Below, one piece after another: positions 1 to 8,843 of a stretch of 64,000 bases of DNA. Numbering within the stretch: the stretch's first letter is position 1; each line of letters begins with the position of its first letter. The position numbers and the translations under genes are program-made. This DNA comes from Oceanobacillus piezotolerans. Its GTDB lineage: Bacteria > Bacillota > Bacilli > Bacillales > Amphibacillaceae. Location: the NCBI RefSeq assembly GCF_003665065.1, contig NZ_RCHR01000003.1, forward strand, positions 186,001-250,000, given 5' to 3'. The notes under the pieces were generated by a model. That model was not told the origin of the DNA. It worked only from the letters and a program-made list of their open reading frames with translations, and ran no database searches.

Positions 1-1274
1 CCATGCCAACAGAAATTATTAAAGCGTTTGCTATTTTAAAGAAAAGTGCTGCAAAAGCGAATAGTGACTTAGGATTAATGGAAAGCGAAAAAGCAGAAGC
101 GATTGCATATGCTGCTGACCAAATTATTGAAGGTAATATAAATGATCATTTTCCACTTGTTGTATGGCAAACGGGAAGTGGTACACAATCCAATATGAAT
201 GTTAATGAAGTAATTGCACATGTTGGTAATAAGTGGCTGAGTGAAAAAGGCAGCGTGCTGACACTTCATCCGAATGATGATGTCAATAAATCCCAAAGCT
301 CGAATGATACGTACCCTACAGCGATGCATGTCGCATTTGTATTAAAACTGGAAGAAGAAGTAATTCCAGCTGTTCAGGCTTTGAAAGCTACATTAAAGCA
401 AAAGATGGACGAGTTCTCGGATATTGTTAAAATTGGACGTACTCATTTACAGGATGCAACTCCTCTTACGTTAGGACAGGAGATTAGTGGTTGGCATCGC
501 ATGCTTGAAAAATCTGAAGTCATGATTACAGAAAGTGTTCACCACTTAAAAGAATTAGCAATTGGTGGTACTGCTGTTGGAACTGGATTAAATGCACATC
601 CTGAATTCTCTGATCGTGTATGTGCTCATATTAGCAGATATACTGGTAAAACCTTTATTTCTGCACCAAATAAATTCCATTCTTTAACAAGTCATGATGA
701 ATCGGTATATGCTCACGGAGCATTAAAAGCACTAGCTGCAGATATGATGAAAATCGCGAATGATGTTCGCTGGTTAGCTAGTGGCCCTCGTTGTGGAATA
801 GGTGAAATCACCATTCCTGCAAATGAACCAGGAAGCTCAATTATGCCTGGAAAGGTGAATCCTACACAAAGTGAAGCAGTGACAATGGTAGCTGCACAAG
901 TGATGGGAAATGACGCAACCATTGGGTTTGCTGCTAGTCAGGGTAACTTTGAGCTAAACGTATTTAAACCTGTTATTGCTTATAACTTCCTGCAAACCTG
1001 CCAATTATTAGCAGATAGTATTCTTTCCTTTGACGAGCGCTGTGCACAAGGTATCGAGCCGAATCATGAACAAATTCAAAAGAATTTAAATGATTCACTT
1101 ATGCTTGTTACAGCATTAAATCCACATATTGGATATGAAAATGCCGCAAAAATCGCGAAAAAGGCATTTGCTGATAACGCTACACTAAAGGAAACAGCAG
1201 TAGCTTTAGAGCTATTAACAGAAGAAGAATTTGATCAATATGTGAAGCCAGAAGAGATGACATATCCTAAATAA
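1..1274 (+). CDS. fumC: Fumarate hydratase class II, 5'-truncated by window edge
   Basis: Class II fumarase, which interconverts fumarate and malate in the TCA cycle as a cytosolic homotetramer. The open frame is already running at the window edge. The first visible Met (base 3) aligns with about residue 39 of the roughly 462-residue B. subtilis FumC, so the true start lies upstream. Visible family motifs are the substrate-binding HPNDDVN-SQSSND block (about bases 268-310) and the superfamily signature [11 protein letters not shown] (831-863) with the catalytic serine loop. The C-terminus ends normally at [11 protein letters not shown] strong hairpin terminator follows, so it is transcribed separately from the SASP gene downstream. 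Identity is by recalled sequence similarity and is very secure. Confidence 0.95.
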   Translation, partial: MPTEIIKAFAILKKSAAKANSDLGLMESEKAEAIAYAADQIIEGNINDHFPLVVWQTGSGTQSNMNVNEVIAHVGNKWLSEKGSVLTLHPNDDVNKSQSSNDTYPTAMHVAFVLKLEEEVIPAVQALKATLKQKMDEFSDIVKIGRTHLQDATPLTLGQEISGWHRMLEKSEVMITESVHHLKELAIGGTAVGTGLNAHPEFSDRVCAHISRYTGKTFISAPNKFHSLTSHDESVYAHGALKALAADMMKIANDVRWLASGPRCGIGEITIPANEPGSSIMPGKVNPTQSEAVTMVAAQVMGNDATIGFAASQGNFELNVFKPVIAYNFLQTCQLLADSILSFDERCAQGIEPNHEQIQKNLNDSLMLVTALNPHIGYENAAKIAKKAFADNATLKETAVALELLTEEEFDQYVKPEEMTYPK

Positions 1275-1292
1275 AGTTGAATATATTGAAGA

Positions 1293-1322
1293 AGCCGAGT
1301 GATTTATCATTCGGCTTTTTTC
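1293..1322 (+). terminator. Intrinsic terminator after fumC
   Basis: An 11-bp hairpin (AGCCGAGTGAT paired with ATCATTCGGCT, one G-U pair) is followed immediately by a run of six T. It lies 19 bases after the fumC stop. Confidence 0.85.
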
Positions 1323-1470
1323 TATGGAAAAGAAAGTGAATCACTCATTTGAGAAGCTTAGAAAGCAATCCTCTATCAAAATGGAATAATATCTACAATT
1401 TACCAGAGAAATTAGGTTATAAGTTTGCGCTAACAACACACAATAGAAGTACACAAGGAGGTGATACAAG

Positions 1471-1671
1471 ATGGCAAACAACAACAACTCAAACCAATTA
1501 CTTGTACCTGGTGTACAACAAGCCCTTGACCAAATGAAAGTTGAAATCGCACAAGAATTTGGTGTTAACTTAGGAGCAGATACAACTTCTCGTGCTAACG
1601 GTTCTGTTGGAGGAGAAATTACGAAGCGTTTAGTAAGAACTGCACAACAACAGCTTAACGGTGGTCAATAA
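1471..1671 (+). CDS. Alpha/beta-type small acid-soluble spore protein
   Basis: A 66-residue alpha/beta-type SASP of the SspA/SspB kind. These proteins coat DNA in the dormant spore, protect it from UV and chemicals, and are degraded at germination by the GPR protease. The sequence shows the two conserved blocks, [19 protein letters not shown] (with the GPR cleavage region E-IAQEFGV) and [22 protein letters not shown]. The start is fixed by a very strong ribosome binding site, AAGGAGGTGAT, 6 bases upstream. Such genes are transcribed by sigma-G in the forespore; I could not identify convincing sigma-G promoter elements. Monocistronic, with its own terminator. Confidence 0.95.
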   Translation: MANNNNSNQLLVPGVQQALDQMKVEIAQEFGVNLGADTTSRANGSVGGEITKRLVRTAQQQLNGGQ

Positions 1672-1689
1672 TTAAATAATAGATGGCAA

Positions 1690-1720
1690 GAGGAAAGTTT
1701 TTATAAACTTTCCTCTGTTT
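1690..1720. terminator. Terminator between SASP gene and msmX
   Basis: GAGGAAAGTTT pairs perfectly with AAACTTTCCTC around a 4-base loop. The following T-richness is weak (TGTTT). It sits between convergent genes (SASP and the 3' end of msmX) and may serve both. Confidence 0.65.
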
Positions 1721-1737
1721 CGGGTTATGTTTTACCC

Positions 1738-2835
1738 TTACTTAATTCTATTCTCTGTATCTTTATCAAAGAAATGCGCTTTGTTCATATCAAATGCTAA
1801 CTCGATGGTTTCTCCACCGCGTATATCTGATCTGGAATCCACACGAGCAACAAAGTCTTGTTTGTTTAAAGTGGAATATAAAATAGATTCAGCACCCATA
1901 AGTTCAGCAACATCGATTGTTGCTTGTATGCCGGTACCTGCAGAAGAAGCGATGAATGCAGGCTCATCATGAATATCCTCAGGTCGGATACCTAAAACAA
2001 TTTCTTTTCCTGCATAACCTCGATCACGAAGGACTTTCATTCTTCCTTCCGGTACTGCAATTTTCTTATCTTCTATTTCAAAATAACCGTCCGTTAATTT
2101 CCCATATAAGAAGTTCATCGAAGGAGATCCGATAAAACCACCAACAAACATGTTATCCGGCTCATCATACACGTCCTTAGGAGCGCCGATTTGCTGAATA
2201 ATTCCATCCTTCATAACCACTAATCTTGTTGCCATCGTCATTGCCTCTGTTTGATCATGTGTTACATATATAGTTGTTGTTTGCAGACGTTTATGAAGTT
2301 TTTGAATTTCTGAACGCATTTGAACACGTAATTTTGCATCAAGGTTAGATAATGGCTCGTCCATTAAAAAGACCTTTGCATCACGTACAATGGCACGTCC
2401 TAAAGCAACACGCTGACGCTGCCCGCCCGAAAGTGCTTTTGGTTTACGATCCAAATATGCTTCAAGTCCTAATATTTTTGCAGCGTTTTGAACACGTTTA
2501 TCGATTTCCTCCTTATTGAATTTACGTAATTTAAGTCCGAAAGCCATGTTATCGTAAACGCTCATATGAGGATATAGTGCATAGTTTTGGAAAACCATTG
2601 CGATATCCCGGTCTTTAGGCGCAACATCATTCATCTTTTTATCATCAATGTATAATTCACCATCAGAAATTTCTTCAAGTCCGGCAATCATCCGCAATGT
2701 AGTAGATTTTCCGCAGCCTGAAGGACCGACAAATACAATAAATTCTCTATCTTTAATGTGTAAGTTAAAATTATCTACAGCTACGACATTTTTGTCATAT
2801 CTTTTTTGTATGTTTTCTAAACGTAATTCAGCCAT
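1738..2835 (-). CDS. msmX: Shared sugar ABC transporter ATPase MsmX/UgpC type
   Basis: ATPase subunit of carbohydrate ABC importers. In B. subtilis, MsmX energises several oligosaccharide transporters that lack their own ATPase. At 365 residues it has exactly the family length. It carries Walker A GPSGCGKST (about residues 37-45), Q-loop, signature LSGGQRQR, Walker B VFLMDEP and H-loop THD, then a C-terminal TOBE/regulatory domain with GIRPEDIHDEP. A good ribosome binding site, GGAGGGGA, precedes the ATG. As in B. subtilis it stands alone beside a PucR-type regulator rather than with permease genes. A sequence resembling a catabolite-responsive element (TGTAAACGATTTAA, one mismatch) lies about 20 bases upstream of the start, a weak indication of CcpA control. 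Confidence 0.93.
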   Translation of the reverse strand: MAELRLENIQKRYDKNVVAVDNFNLHIKDREFIVFVGPSGCGKSTTLRMIAGLEEISDGELYIDDKKMNDVAPKDRDIAMVFQNYALYPHMSVYDNMAFGLKLRKFNKEEIDKRVQNAAKILGLEAYLDRKPKALSGGQRQRVALGRAIVRDAKVFLMDEPLSNLDAKLRVQMRSEIQKLHKRLQTTTIYVTHDQTEAMTMATRLVVMKDGIIQQIGAPKDVYDEPDNMFVGGFIGSPSMNFLYGKLTDGYFEIEDKKIAVPEGRMKVLRDRGYAGKEIVLGIRPEDIHDEPAFIASSAGTGIQATIDVAELMGAESILYSTLNKQDFVARVDSRSDIRGGETIELAFDMNKAHFFDKDTENRIK

Positions 2836-2924
2836 TTAGTTCCCCTCCATTAATGTAAACGATTTAAATATAGTATAGAACATAGGTTGAAATAGGGTAA
2901 TGGAAGGAATGCACAAAAATGGGA

Positions 2925-3809
2925 CTAGTTTTTGTGCACCTTTGCCAGTAGGATAAGATACACAACTACTGCTTCATGAAATTTCCGAATATCAATTCCA
3001 GTTTTATCAATAAACTTATCCAGTCTGTATTGAAGGCTGTTCCGATGGAGATGAAGTTTCTTGGCAGCAACAGAAACATTTAAATTGCAAGATATAAATA
3101 CTTTAATCGTATGTAATAATTCCTCATCCATTAAAAATTCTTTTAAAATAATCTTACTTGCCTCGTTTATGAATTCCGGATCGGCTTTATTAATAAAATG
3201 GTAGATGATTGCTTCCGAATAGGAAATGACAGCTGAATCAGAATGAGATAACGCCATTTCAGCATGTTTAATAAAGGAAGTATAAAAGCTATTAATTTCT
3301 TGGAGTGAATCCATAAACGGCCCGACGAAAAAACGAATTCTAGAATACAGATCACTCATTAACACATCAATGATTTGGTCATAAGAAATAGCTTCTTCAC
3401 CATATTGTAAAGATTCTTCGATAATGACGCCCTGATACTCATTTTCCCAGAGAATCGGCACTCCTTTGGAATAAAAATCATCTATAGCAGCTTTAAATTG
3501 CTCCGGCTCGATTTGATCCTTTTTGATCTGAAAGAATACGAAACGAAAAGGAGAAATCTTTTTGTTCGATCCTTTGCGTATTGTTTCTCTCCACCACAGT
3601 TCTAATTCTGTTGGTATTGGAATATGAATATTATAAGTGGGTAAAAACGTGCTTATCAGCTTCATGTCTCTAGCTGTTAACTCCGATTTAGCAATACCGA
3701 TGATGTCATTTTTTTCAGTTATAAACCATTGATAATCCTTTTTGGTATCTAAATGTTCTTCATTATAATAAGTAAAGGATGGAAATAATTTTTTAAGTTC
3801 GTTTTCCAT
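2925..3809 (-). CDS. yxkF: PucR/CdaR-type DNA-binding regulator (YxkF-like)
   Basis: A 294-residue putative transcription factor. The C-terminal 60 residues form the PucR-type helix-turn-helix (NLNVSVAAKKLHLHRNSLQYRLDKF); the N-terminal part is a divergent sensor region without a signal I recognise. In B. subtilis the gene next to msmX, yxkF, encodes a protein of this type and size, which is the basis for the symbol. The frame can be extended 6 codons upstream to a GTG, but that GTG has no ribosome binding site, whereas the chosen ATG has AAAGTGGG 7 bases ahead. Transcribed in the same direction as msmX with a gap of about 90 bases. Its ligand and targets are unknown. Confidence 0.75.
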   Translation of the reverse strand: MENELKKLFPSFTYYNEEHLDTKKDYQWFITEKNDIIGIAKSELTARDMKLISTFLPTYNIHIPIPTELELWWRETIRKGSNKKISPFRFVFFQIKKDQIEPEQFKAAIDDFYSKGVPILWENEYQGVIIEESLQYGEEAISYDQIIDVLMSDLYSRIRFFVGPFMDSLQEINSFYTSFIKHAEMALSHSDSAVISYSEAIIYHFINKADPEFINEASKIILKEFLMDEELLHTIKVFISCNLNVSVAAKKLHLHRNSLQYRLDKFIDKTGIDIRKFHEAVVVYLILLAKVHKN

Positions 3810-3972
3810 GTAAATACCCACTTTCACAATAATAAGATATAGATAGTGTAATTATAACAAGAATGATGGAAGAATGAGGTTAATATCATCGTTTAAGGAG
3901 TATCCTCGTAAGGGTATACATTGAACTTTACCTCTGTTATAGTTAATAAGGATAAAAAAGTAAGGAGGAAAA

Positions 3973-4323
3973 ATGTTGTCTAATATATACGATAGTGCGT
4001 ATGAACTTGAAAAAGGAATTCGTGATAGCGAAGAATTTAAATCCCTAAAGTCTGCTTACGAGGCTGTCTTGAATGACCCGGAAGCGAAAGAAAAATTTGA
4101 ACGATTTCGTGATACACAAATGCAGTTGCAAGAAAAGCAGATGCAAGGTTTAGAGATATCAACAGAAGAAGTGGAAAGTGCACGAAAAGTGGTTGAAGAA
4201 GTGCAGCAGCATGCAATGATTACGAGGTTGATGCAAGAAGAACAACGCCTAAATCAAGTAATCAATGATATTAGTCGAATCATAACAAAACCATTAGAAG
4301 AATTGTATAGTAATCCATCATAA
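3973..4323 (+). CDS. yheA: YlbF/YmcA-family protein YheA
   Basis: A 116-residue, almost entirely helical, charged protein of the YlbF/YmcA (Com_YlbF) family. Length and sequence match YheA (family blocks around FERFRDTQMQLQEKQM, EVQQH and KPLEELY). Family members YlbF and YmcA form complexes that affect RNase Y activity and development; the specific role of YheA is not established. The ribosome binding site AAGGAGGAAAA is 4 bases before the ATG. Monocistronic, followed by a bidirectional terminator shared with the convergent YhzC-like gene. Confidence 0.85.
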   Translation: MLSNIYDSAYELEKGIRDSEEFKSLKSAYEAVLNDPEAKEKFERFRDTQMQLQEKQMQGLEISTEEVESARKVVEEVQQHAMITRLMQEEQRLNQVINDISRIITKPLEELYSNPS

Positions 4324-4341
4324 ATATAGTAAGGTAAAAAG

Positions 4342-4377
4342 AAGCTGACTTCACTTTATGTGAAGATCAGCTTTTTT
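4342..4377. terminator. Bidirectional terminator, yheA / yhzC-like gene
   Basis: The hairpin AAGCTGACTTCAC / GTGAAGATCAGCTT is followed by six T on the plus strand. On the minus strand it is followed by CTTTTTACC, so it can end transcripts from both convergent genes. Confidence 0.8.
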
Positions 4378-4441
4378 GCATCAAGGAAGTATTAAATCTT
4401 TTTCAGAGTGGGAGTTGAAAGAAAACTCCCACTGCGTGATT

Positions 4442-4630
4442 TTATCTGTGAAATAATACTAGCTTGGCTTCTGGGGATACACAACGATGGGTGTATTCTT
4501 GATATCCTTTTTCCTTTAGCATCTGTTCTCCAATTGTTTTTGCCTCTTCATTATTTTCTGCTGGAAATGTTTCATCAAGCAATGTTTCCCCTGTCTTGTT
4601 AAAAACGGTTAATGTATATTGCCGCATCAT
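4442..4630 (-). CDS. Small conserved YhzC-like protein
   Basis: A 62-residue soluble protein beginning MMRQYTLTVFN with no membrane segment or recognised motif. Position next to yheA and general sequence resemble the small B. subtilis protein YhzC, of unknown function; the match is from memory and moderate. The ribosome binding site AAGGAGAG lies 6 bases upstream of the first ATG, supporting a real gene. Downstream is the perfect inverted repeat AGTGGGAGTT / AACTCCCACT (4407-4433) and then the terminator shared with yheA. Confidence 0.6.
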   Translation of the reverse strand: MMRQYTLTVFNKTGETLLDETFPAENNEEAKTIGEQMLKEKGYQEYTHRCVSPEAKLVLFHR

Positions 4631-4720
4631 CCAACTCTCCTTTTTACAATCATGTATACGCTCATTATTATTATAAATTATGAAAGTTTAAAATAAAATA
4701 AAAATGGTTGTAAAGCCTGC

Positions 4721-4749
4721 TTGACATTTGTTTTCTAGTAAAGTATGCT
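4721..4749 (+). promoter_or_regulatory. Sigma-A promoter of the XRE-yhaQP operon
   Basis: TTGACA (4721-4726), a 17-base spacer and TATGCT (4744-4749). A consensus -35 and near-consensus -10, ideally spaced. The -10 lies inside the first of two tandem palindromes, so a bound repressor would block polymerase. Confidence 0.8.
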
Positions 4750-4769
4750 TTACGTAAAGTTAACTTTAC
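4738..4769. promoter_or_regulatory. Two abutting 16-bp palindromic operators
   Basis: GTAAAGtatgCTTTAC (4738-4753) is followed with no gap by GTAAAGTTAACTTTAC (4754-4769). Both copies are GTAAAG-N4-CTTTAC, and the first covers the -10 hexamer. Most likely the binding site of the XRE-type protein encoded immediately downstream (autoregulation), by inference from position and symmetry. Confidence 0.75.
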
Positions 4770-4784
4770 TAAGGGTGAAGATAA

Positions 4785-4994
4785 ATGAAAACAAGAATAA
4801 AGGAAAAACGAATGGAAAGGGGGATGACACAAGAAGATCTTTCCCAGAGGCTGCGTGTTTCCAGACAGACCATCATCTCCTTAGAAAAGGGGAAATATAA
4901 ACCTTCATTAATTTTGGCACATAAGCTTGCTCAGACTTTTGGTTGTACAATTGAGGAATTATTTATTTTTGAAGGGGATGAGAATATTGAGTGA
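4785..4994 (+). CDS. Small XRE-family transcriptional regulator
   Basis: A 69-residue protein that is essentially one Cro/CI-type helix-turn-helix (RMERGMTQEDLSQRLRVSRQTIISLEKGKYKPS), belonging to the short YozG/YgzD-like class commonly placed ahead of ABC exporter genes. Ribosome binding site AAGGGTGA, 7 bases before the ATG. It is the first gene of an apparent operon: the membrane protein gene overlaps its 3' end and yhaQP follow. The promoter upstream is overlaid by two tandem palindromes, so autorepression is likely. The signal it senses cannot be read from the sequence. Confidence 0.85.
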   Translation: MKTRIKEKRMERGMTQEDLSQRLRVSRQTIISLEKGKYKPSLILAHKLAQTFGCTIEELFIFEGDENIE

Positions 4995-5289
4995 TACTTT
5001 ATTTGCTTTGTCAGGTCTAATTGGTGGCGTTTCGATAGCGTTTATTGCAAGGTATTTTTCGTATAGAGTAGGTAAGAAAAAGCATTTATTTGATGAGCGT
5101 TACAAATCAATTCATCATCAGGCAAAGGCCAGAACGTATGATGTAACATTTATTCTATTGCTCATAGCTTGGGCATTGGTCATTGTAGTAGAGGGCATTT
5201 CCTTTAGTTTCTTTCTAATCACAGTTCTGTACGTAATAGTGAATATAACCTATGCCATTTCAGCCGCTTATTATTCCAATAGAGAATAG
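4978..5289 (+). CDS. Small integral membrane protein, XRE/ABC operon
   Basis: About 103 residues with an N-terminal hydrophobic segment (ALSGLIGGVSIAFIARYF) and two further membrane segments (VTFILLLIAWALVIVVEGI and FFLITVLYVIVNITYAISAAY). The charged loop KKKHLFDERYKSIHHQAK lies between. The start overlaps the last 17 bases of the regulator gene. ATG at 4978 is taken, although a TTG at 4987 is better spaced from GAAGGGG, so the first residues are uncertain. Translational coupling with the regulator is likely. Not a recognised transporter; the co-transcribed position suggests a role with the regulator or the ABC exporter. Confidence 0.65.
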   Translation: MRILSDTLFALSGLIGGVSIAFIARYFSYRVGKKKHLFDERYKSIHHQAKARTYDVTFILLLIAWALVIVVEGISFSFFLITVLYVIVNITYAISAAYYSNRE

Positions 5290-5347
5290 ATGAAATTTGA
5301 AACCTATTGAAGGTGAAATCGTATATCTATATGAAGGAGGAGAACGC

Positions 5348-6247
5348 ATGACATTAGTTATAAACCAAGTTACTAAAAAATTTGGCACGCATACGGCCGT
5401 GGATCGGCTTTCATTAGAAATCCCTGAACAGGAAATGTTCGGTTTCTTAGGAGGGAATGGTGCTGGAAAAACAACAACATTTCGCATGATTCTCGGCTTA
5501 ATCGATATGACAGAGGGAGAGATTACGTGGGATGGGAAGAAGATTGATTATAAGAAAAGTCATCTCATTGGATATCTGCCAGAAGAGCGTGGACTTTACC
5601 CGAAATTAACGGTGAAGGACCAGATTATTTACTTAGGAAAGCTAAGGGGTATGAATAAAAATGATGCTTTGTCTGAGCTTGAAAAATGGTTAGAACGATT
5701 TAAAGTCCCGGATTATCTCAATAAAAAAGTAGAGGAACTATCAAAAGGGAACCAACAAAAAATCCAGTTTATTTCTGCAGTTATACATAAACCAAAACTA
5801 TTAATCTTGGATGAACCTTTCTCAGGATTAGACCCTGTCAATGTAGAAATGCTTAAGGAAGCGGTTCTTGATTTGAAACAACAAGGTACTTCGATCGTAT
5901 TCTCTTCCCATCAAATGCAGCATGTGGAAGAACTTTGTGAACATCTGTGTATCCTGCAAAAAGGGAAACCAGTCGTTCAAGGTGCACTAAGGGATATTAA
6001 ACGCTCCTTTGGTAAAAAGAATCTAATCATTCATAGTGAATTTCCGTTAGATTTTTTAGAAAGCTTTCCTGGGGTAGTAAAATATAAAGCACTTGCTCAA
6101 GGTTGTGAACTGCAAATCGAAAATGAAGAAATATCACAAAACATCTTGGCAGAGATTCAAGGAAAAGGCTTCCTGCGTAAATTTGAATTAGAAGAGCCTT
6201 CTCTAAATGACATTTTCATTGAGAAAGTAGGTGCTTCTTATGAATAA
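5348..6247 (+). CDS. yhaQ: ABC exporter ATPase YhaQ (NatA-like)
   Basis: A 299-residue ATP-binding subunit of an ABC-2 type exporter. It shows Walker A GGNGAGKTT (about residues 35-43), signature LSKGNQQK, Walker B LLILDEPFSGLD and the switch histidine in SSHQMQH; the C-terminal third is the usual NatA-like accessory region. Length and neighbours match B. subtilis YhaQ, described as similar to the sodium-efflux ATPase NatA. The start is set by GAAGGAGGAGAACGC-ATG; an upstream in-frame codon at 5297 lacks a good site. The 3' end overlaps yhaP by 8 bases, indicating translational coupling. The substrate is not established here; sodium or drug efflux is inferred from the family. Confidence 0.85.
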   Translation: MTLVINQVTKKFGTHTAVDRLSLEIPEQEMFGFLGGNGAGKTTTFRMILGLIDMTEGEITWDGKKIDYKKSHLIGYLPEERGLYPKLTVKDQIIYLGKLRGMNKNDALSELEKWLERFKVPDYLNKKVEELSKGNQQKIQFISAVIHKPKLLILDEPFSGLDPVNVEMLKEAVLDLKQQGTSIVFSSHQMQHVEELCEHLCILQKGKPVVQGALRDIKRSFGKKNLIIHSEFPLDFLESFPGVVKYKALAQGCELQIENEEISQNILAEIQGKGFLRKFELEEPSLNDIFIEKVGASYE

Positions 6248-7490
6248 GTTTTGGACGATTCTATCACACACCTATTTAACAAAAATAAAAGCGAAATCAT
6301 TTATTATTAGTACCGTAATTGCAATTATATTTGTAGTTGGTTTAGCTAATCTCCAGTCTATTATTGATTTGTTTTCAGGAGATGGAAAAGATGAAGTAGC
6401 CATTATCGATGAATCTGGTGGATTAATCGATGGCTTTGTTGAGAATGCAGAGCAGGCAAATGATGAAATAGACATGGTTGTCTACGAGGGAACAGAAGAG
6501 GAAGCAAAAACAGCTGTCCAGGAAGATGAGTTTAAGGCGTTAATCGTTTTATCACTTGATGATACTGGATTACCGGAAGGAACCTATTATGCGAATACGA
6601 TTTCGGAAACTGGAATGCAGTCCTTTTTTGAGCAGCAGCTGCAGCAACTGAAAATAATAATGGCAAGCCAGCAGTCTGGAATGGATCCTGCTACTTTAAT
6701 GGAGATTAATTCGCCAGTGTCATTCGAAGTAGTACCACTGGATGAGGCTGCTAAGACATCAGAAGAGTTAAATCAAGCCAGAGGTATTGTTTACATTATG
6801 CTGTTTGTCTTGTATATCGCAGTTATGTCATATGGTCAGATGATCATGACCGATGTGGCAAATGAGAAATCCTCCCGTGTGATGGAGATACTCGTTTCCA
6901 GTGCCCCGGCCATTACCCATATGTTTGCAAAAATAATTGGAATTGCTTTAGTGGGGTTAACGCAGGTGGGTGCTCTTGTGTTGGTCGGATATTTCCTCAT
7001 TCAGTCCAAACAGGATGAACTAATGGGTGGAATTTTTGAATACCTTGGTTTTCAAGATGTCTCTATTTCCATCTATATTTATGCGATTGTCTTTTTCCTG
7101 CTTGGCTACTTACTGTACGCAACACTTGCAGCCACGTTAGGCTCTCTGGTAAGTAGAGTGGAAGATGCTGGACAAATGATGATCCCGATGATTTTCCTAA
7201 TTATGATTGCTTTCTTTATTGCGATGTTTGGTTTAAATGCTCCAGATACTACTTTAGTTACGGTGACATCCTATATTCCATTTTTCTCACCAATGATCAT
7301 GTTCATGCGTGTTGGAATGCTTGATGTTCCCGTTTGGGAAGTGGCAATATCCATCGGCATCTTGATCGCTACGATTATTTTACTTGCAGCAATAGGTGCA
7401 CGGATTTATAAAGGTGGCGTACTGATGTATGGTCGCTCCAGCTCATTTAAAGATATTAAGAAGGCATTAGCACTTTCGAAAAAAGAATAG
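6240..7490 (+). CDS. yhaP: ABC-2 exporter permease YhaP (NatB-like)
   Basis: A 416-residue ABC-2 permease partnering YhaQ. One N-terminal membrane segment (SFIISTVIAIIFVVGLANL), a large external domain of about 150 residues, then five to six membrane segments in the C-terminal half, including the conserved region DVANEKSSRVMEILVSSAPAITHMFAKI. Size matches B. subtilis YhaP (419). The ATG at 6240 overlaps the yhaQ stop; a GTG three codons earlier is possible. A GC-rich hairpin terminator follows, closing the regulator-membrane protein-yhaQP unit. Function as sodium/drug exporter is inferred. Confidence 0.85.
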   Translation: MNKFWTILSHTYLTKIKAKSFIISTVIAIIFVVGLANLQSIIDLFSGDGKDEVAIIDESGGLIDGFVENAEQANDEIDMVVYEGTEEEAKTAVQEDEFKALIVLSLDDTGLPEGTYYANTISETGMQSFFEQQLQQLKIIMASQQSGMDPATLMEINSPVSFEVVPLDEAAKTSEELNQARGIVYIMLFVLYIAVMSYGQMIMTDVANEKSSRVMEILVSSAPAITHMFAKIIGIALVGLTQVGALVLVGYFLIQSKQDELMGGIFEYLGFQDVSISIYIYAIVFFLLGYLLYATLAATLGSLVSRVEDAGQMMIPMIFLIMIAFFIAMFGLNAPDTTLVTVTSYIPFFSPMIMFMRVGMLDVPVWEVAISIGILIATIILLAAIGARIYKGGVLMYGRSSSFKDIKKALALSKKE

Positions 7491-7501
7491 AAGAAACATA
7501 G

Positions 7502-7530
7502 GAGGTCGCGGAAGAGCGGCCTCTTTTATT
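7502..7530 (+). terminator. Terminator after yhaP
   Basis: GAGGTCGC pairs with GCGGCCTC (one G-U) around a 6-base loop, followed by TTTTATT. Confidence 0.75.
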
Positions 7531-7611
7531 GAAAAGGAATAGAACGTGCATTCTATTCCTTGTTTTGCTAGAATAGGAAGGAGTCTAATAGGAAGCAAGA
7601 GGGTGACTAAA

Positions 7612-8838
7612 TTGACAAAGCAGATTTCCTTTATCCATGCAGCAGATTTACATTTAGATAGTCCGTTTAAAGGATTAACAGATTTACCGGAAGATCTTTT
7701 TCATAAGGTAAGGGAAAGTACGTTTCTTGCCCTTGATCGATTAGTAAAAGCGGCTATTGATAAAAAAGTAGATTTTGTTCTTATGGTTGGAGATTTATTT
7801 GATAATGAGAAGCAGAGTTTGAAAGCACAAATATATTTAAGAAGAGCATTTGAGGAACTTAAGCAGCATAGGATAAACGTTTACCTATCCTATGGAAACC
7901 ATGATTACATAATAGGCAACGTTTATCCTGTTACATATCCTGATAATGTATTTGTATTTCCAGATGAACAGGTTACTCATTTCACCTATAAAAAGGATGG
8001 GCAACCTATTGCAAATATCTACGGATTTAGTTATGAAAATCGTGCAGTTCTGGAGAATAAAGCAAATGAATATGAACGAAAAGATTCAGACGTTCCCTTT
8101 CATATTGCGATGCTGCATGGAAGTGTTGGAAGCAATACGGAGCATGATACATACGCTCCTTTTCAAATTTCCGATTTGGCAGGGGCTCCTTTTCATTACT
8201 GGGCCTTGGGTCATATACATAAAAGAGAAATTTTAAAGGGAAACCCTCCCATCGTTTATTCTGGAAATATCCAAGGGAGAAACAGAAAGGAGACTGGAGA
8301 AAAAGGCTGTTATCATGTTGTGCTTTCGGAAGCCGATGTAAATATGACTTTTATTCCGCTGCAGGAAATCCAGTTTACTTCTCTAGAAGTGGATGCTTCA
8401 GGTTGTAAGGAGATTCATGAATTAGAAAAGCAAATTGTATCCTCTTTAAATGGTTTTGACCAAAGATCCCATTTATTAATAGATCTATTGTTGATAGGGG
8501 ATAACCAACTTTTAAGACAATGGGATAGTGAAAAAAGAATAGAGGATTTAATTGAAATTATTAACGAAACAGCTGAGCAGGAAGCGCTTTGGAAGTATAT
8601 CTACCGAGTGAAAAACAGATATGACGAAGATATCAAAGAGCATCAATTATTCAAAGGAGAGCATTTTGTCGGTGAATTAGTTCGCCATTTTGACCAGACA
8701 AGTATTCACTCTCACCTCGAGGAATTATATTATCATAGAAGTGCAAGAAAGTTCTTATCATCATTATCGGGCGAGGAAGAACAGCTTATTGTATCAGAAG
8801 CAAAAGAATTATTAATGCGGGAATTATGGAAAGGGTGA
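7612..8838 (+). CDS. yhaO: YhaO, SbcD/Mre11-like metallophosphoesterase
   Basis: A 408-residue calcineurin-like phosphoesterase of the Mre11/SbcD class, exactly the B. subtilis YhaO length. Metal-binding motifs in order: HAADLHLD, GDLFDNEKQ, GNHD, LHG and GHIH. The TTG start at 7612 follows AGAGGGTGAC with good spacing and makes the N-terminus begin MTKQISFIHAADLHLD as expected for the family; a GTG at 7546 would add an unconserved extension. Coupled to yhaN, whose start overlaps or closely follows the stop. The pair resembles SbcD/SbcC (Mre11/Rad50), suggesting a DNA end-processing nuclease; its biological role is not well established. Confidence 0.9.
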   Translation: MTKQISFIHAADLHLDSPFKGLTDLPEDLFHKVRESTFLALDRLVKAAIDKKVDFVLMVGDLFDNEKQSLKAQIYLRRAFEELKQHRINVYLSYGNHDYIIGNVYPVTYPDNVFVFPDEQVTHFTYKKDGQPIANIYGFSYENRAVLENKANEYERKDSDVPFHIAMLHGSVGSNTEHDTYAPFQISDLAGAPFHYWALGHIHKREILKGNPPIVYSGNIQGRNRKETGEKGCYHVVLSEADVNMTFIPLQEIQFTSLEVDASGCKEIHELEKQIVSSLNGFDQRSHLLIDLLLIGDNQLLRQWDSEKRIEDLIEIINETAEQEALWKYIYRVKNRYDEDIKEHQLFKGEHFVGELVRHFDQTSIHSHLEELYYHRSARKFLSSLSGEEEQLIVSEAKELLMRELWKG

Positions 8839-8843
8839 ATAGG

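Noticed and set aside
4407..4433. Terminator of the YhzC-like gene
   Set aside because: The inverted repeat is strong (AGTGGGAGTT / AACTCCCACT) but on the minus strand it is followed by A's, not T's; the hairpin at 4342-4377 is the better terminator.
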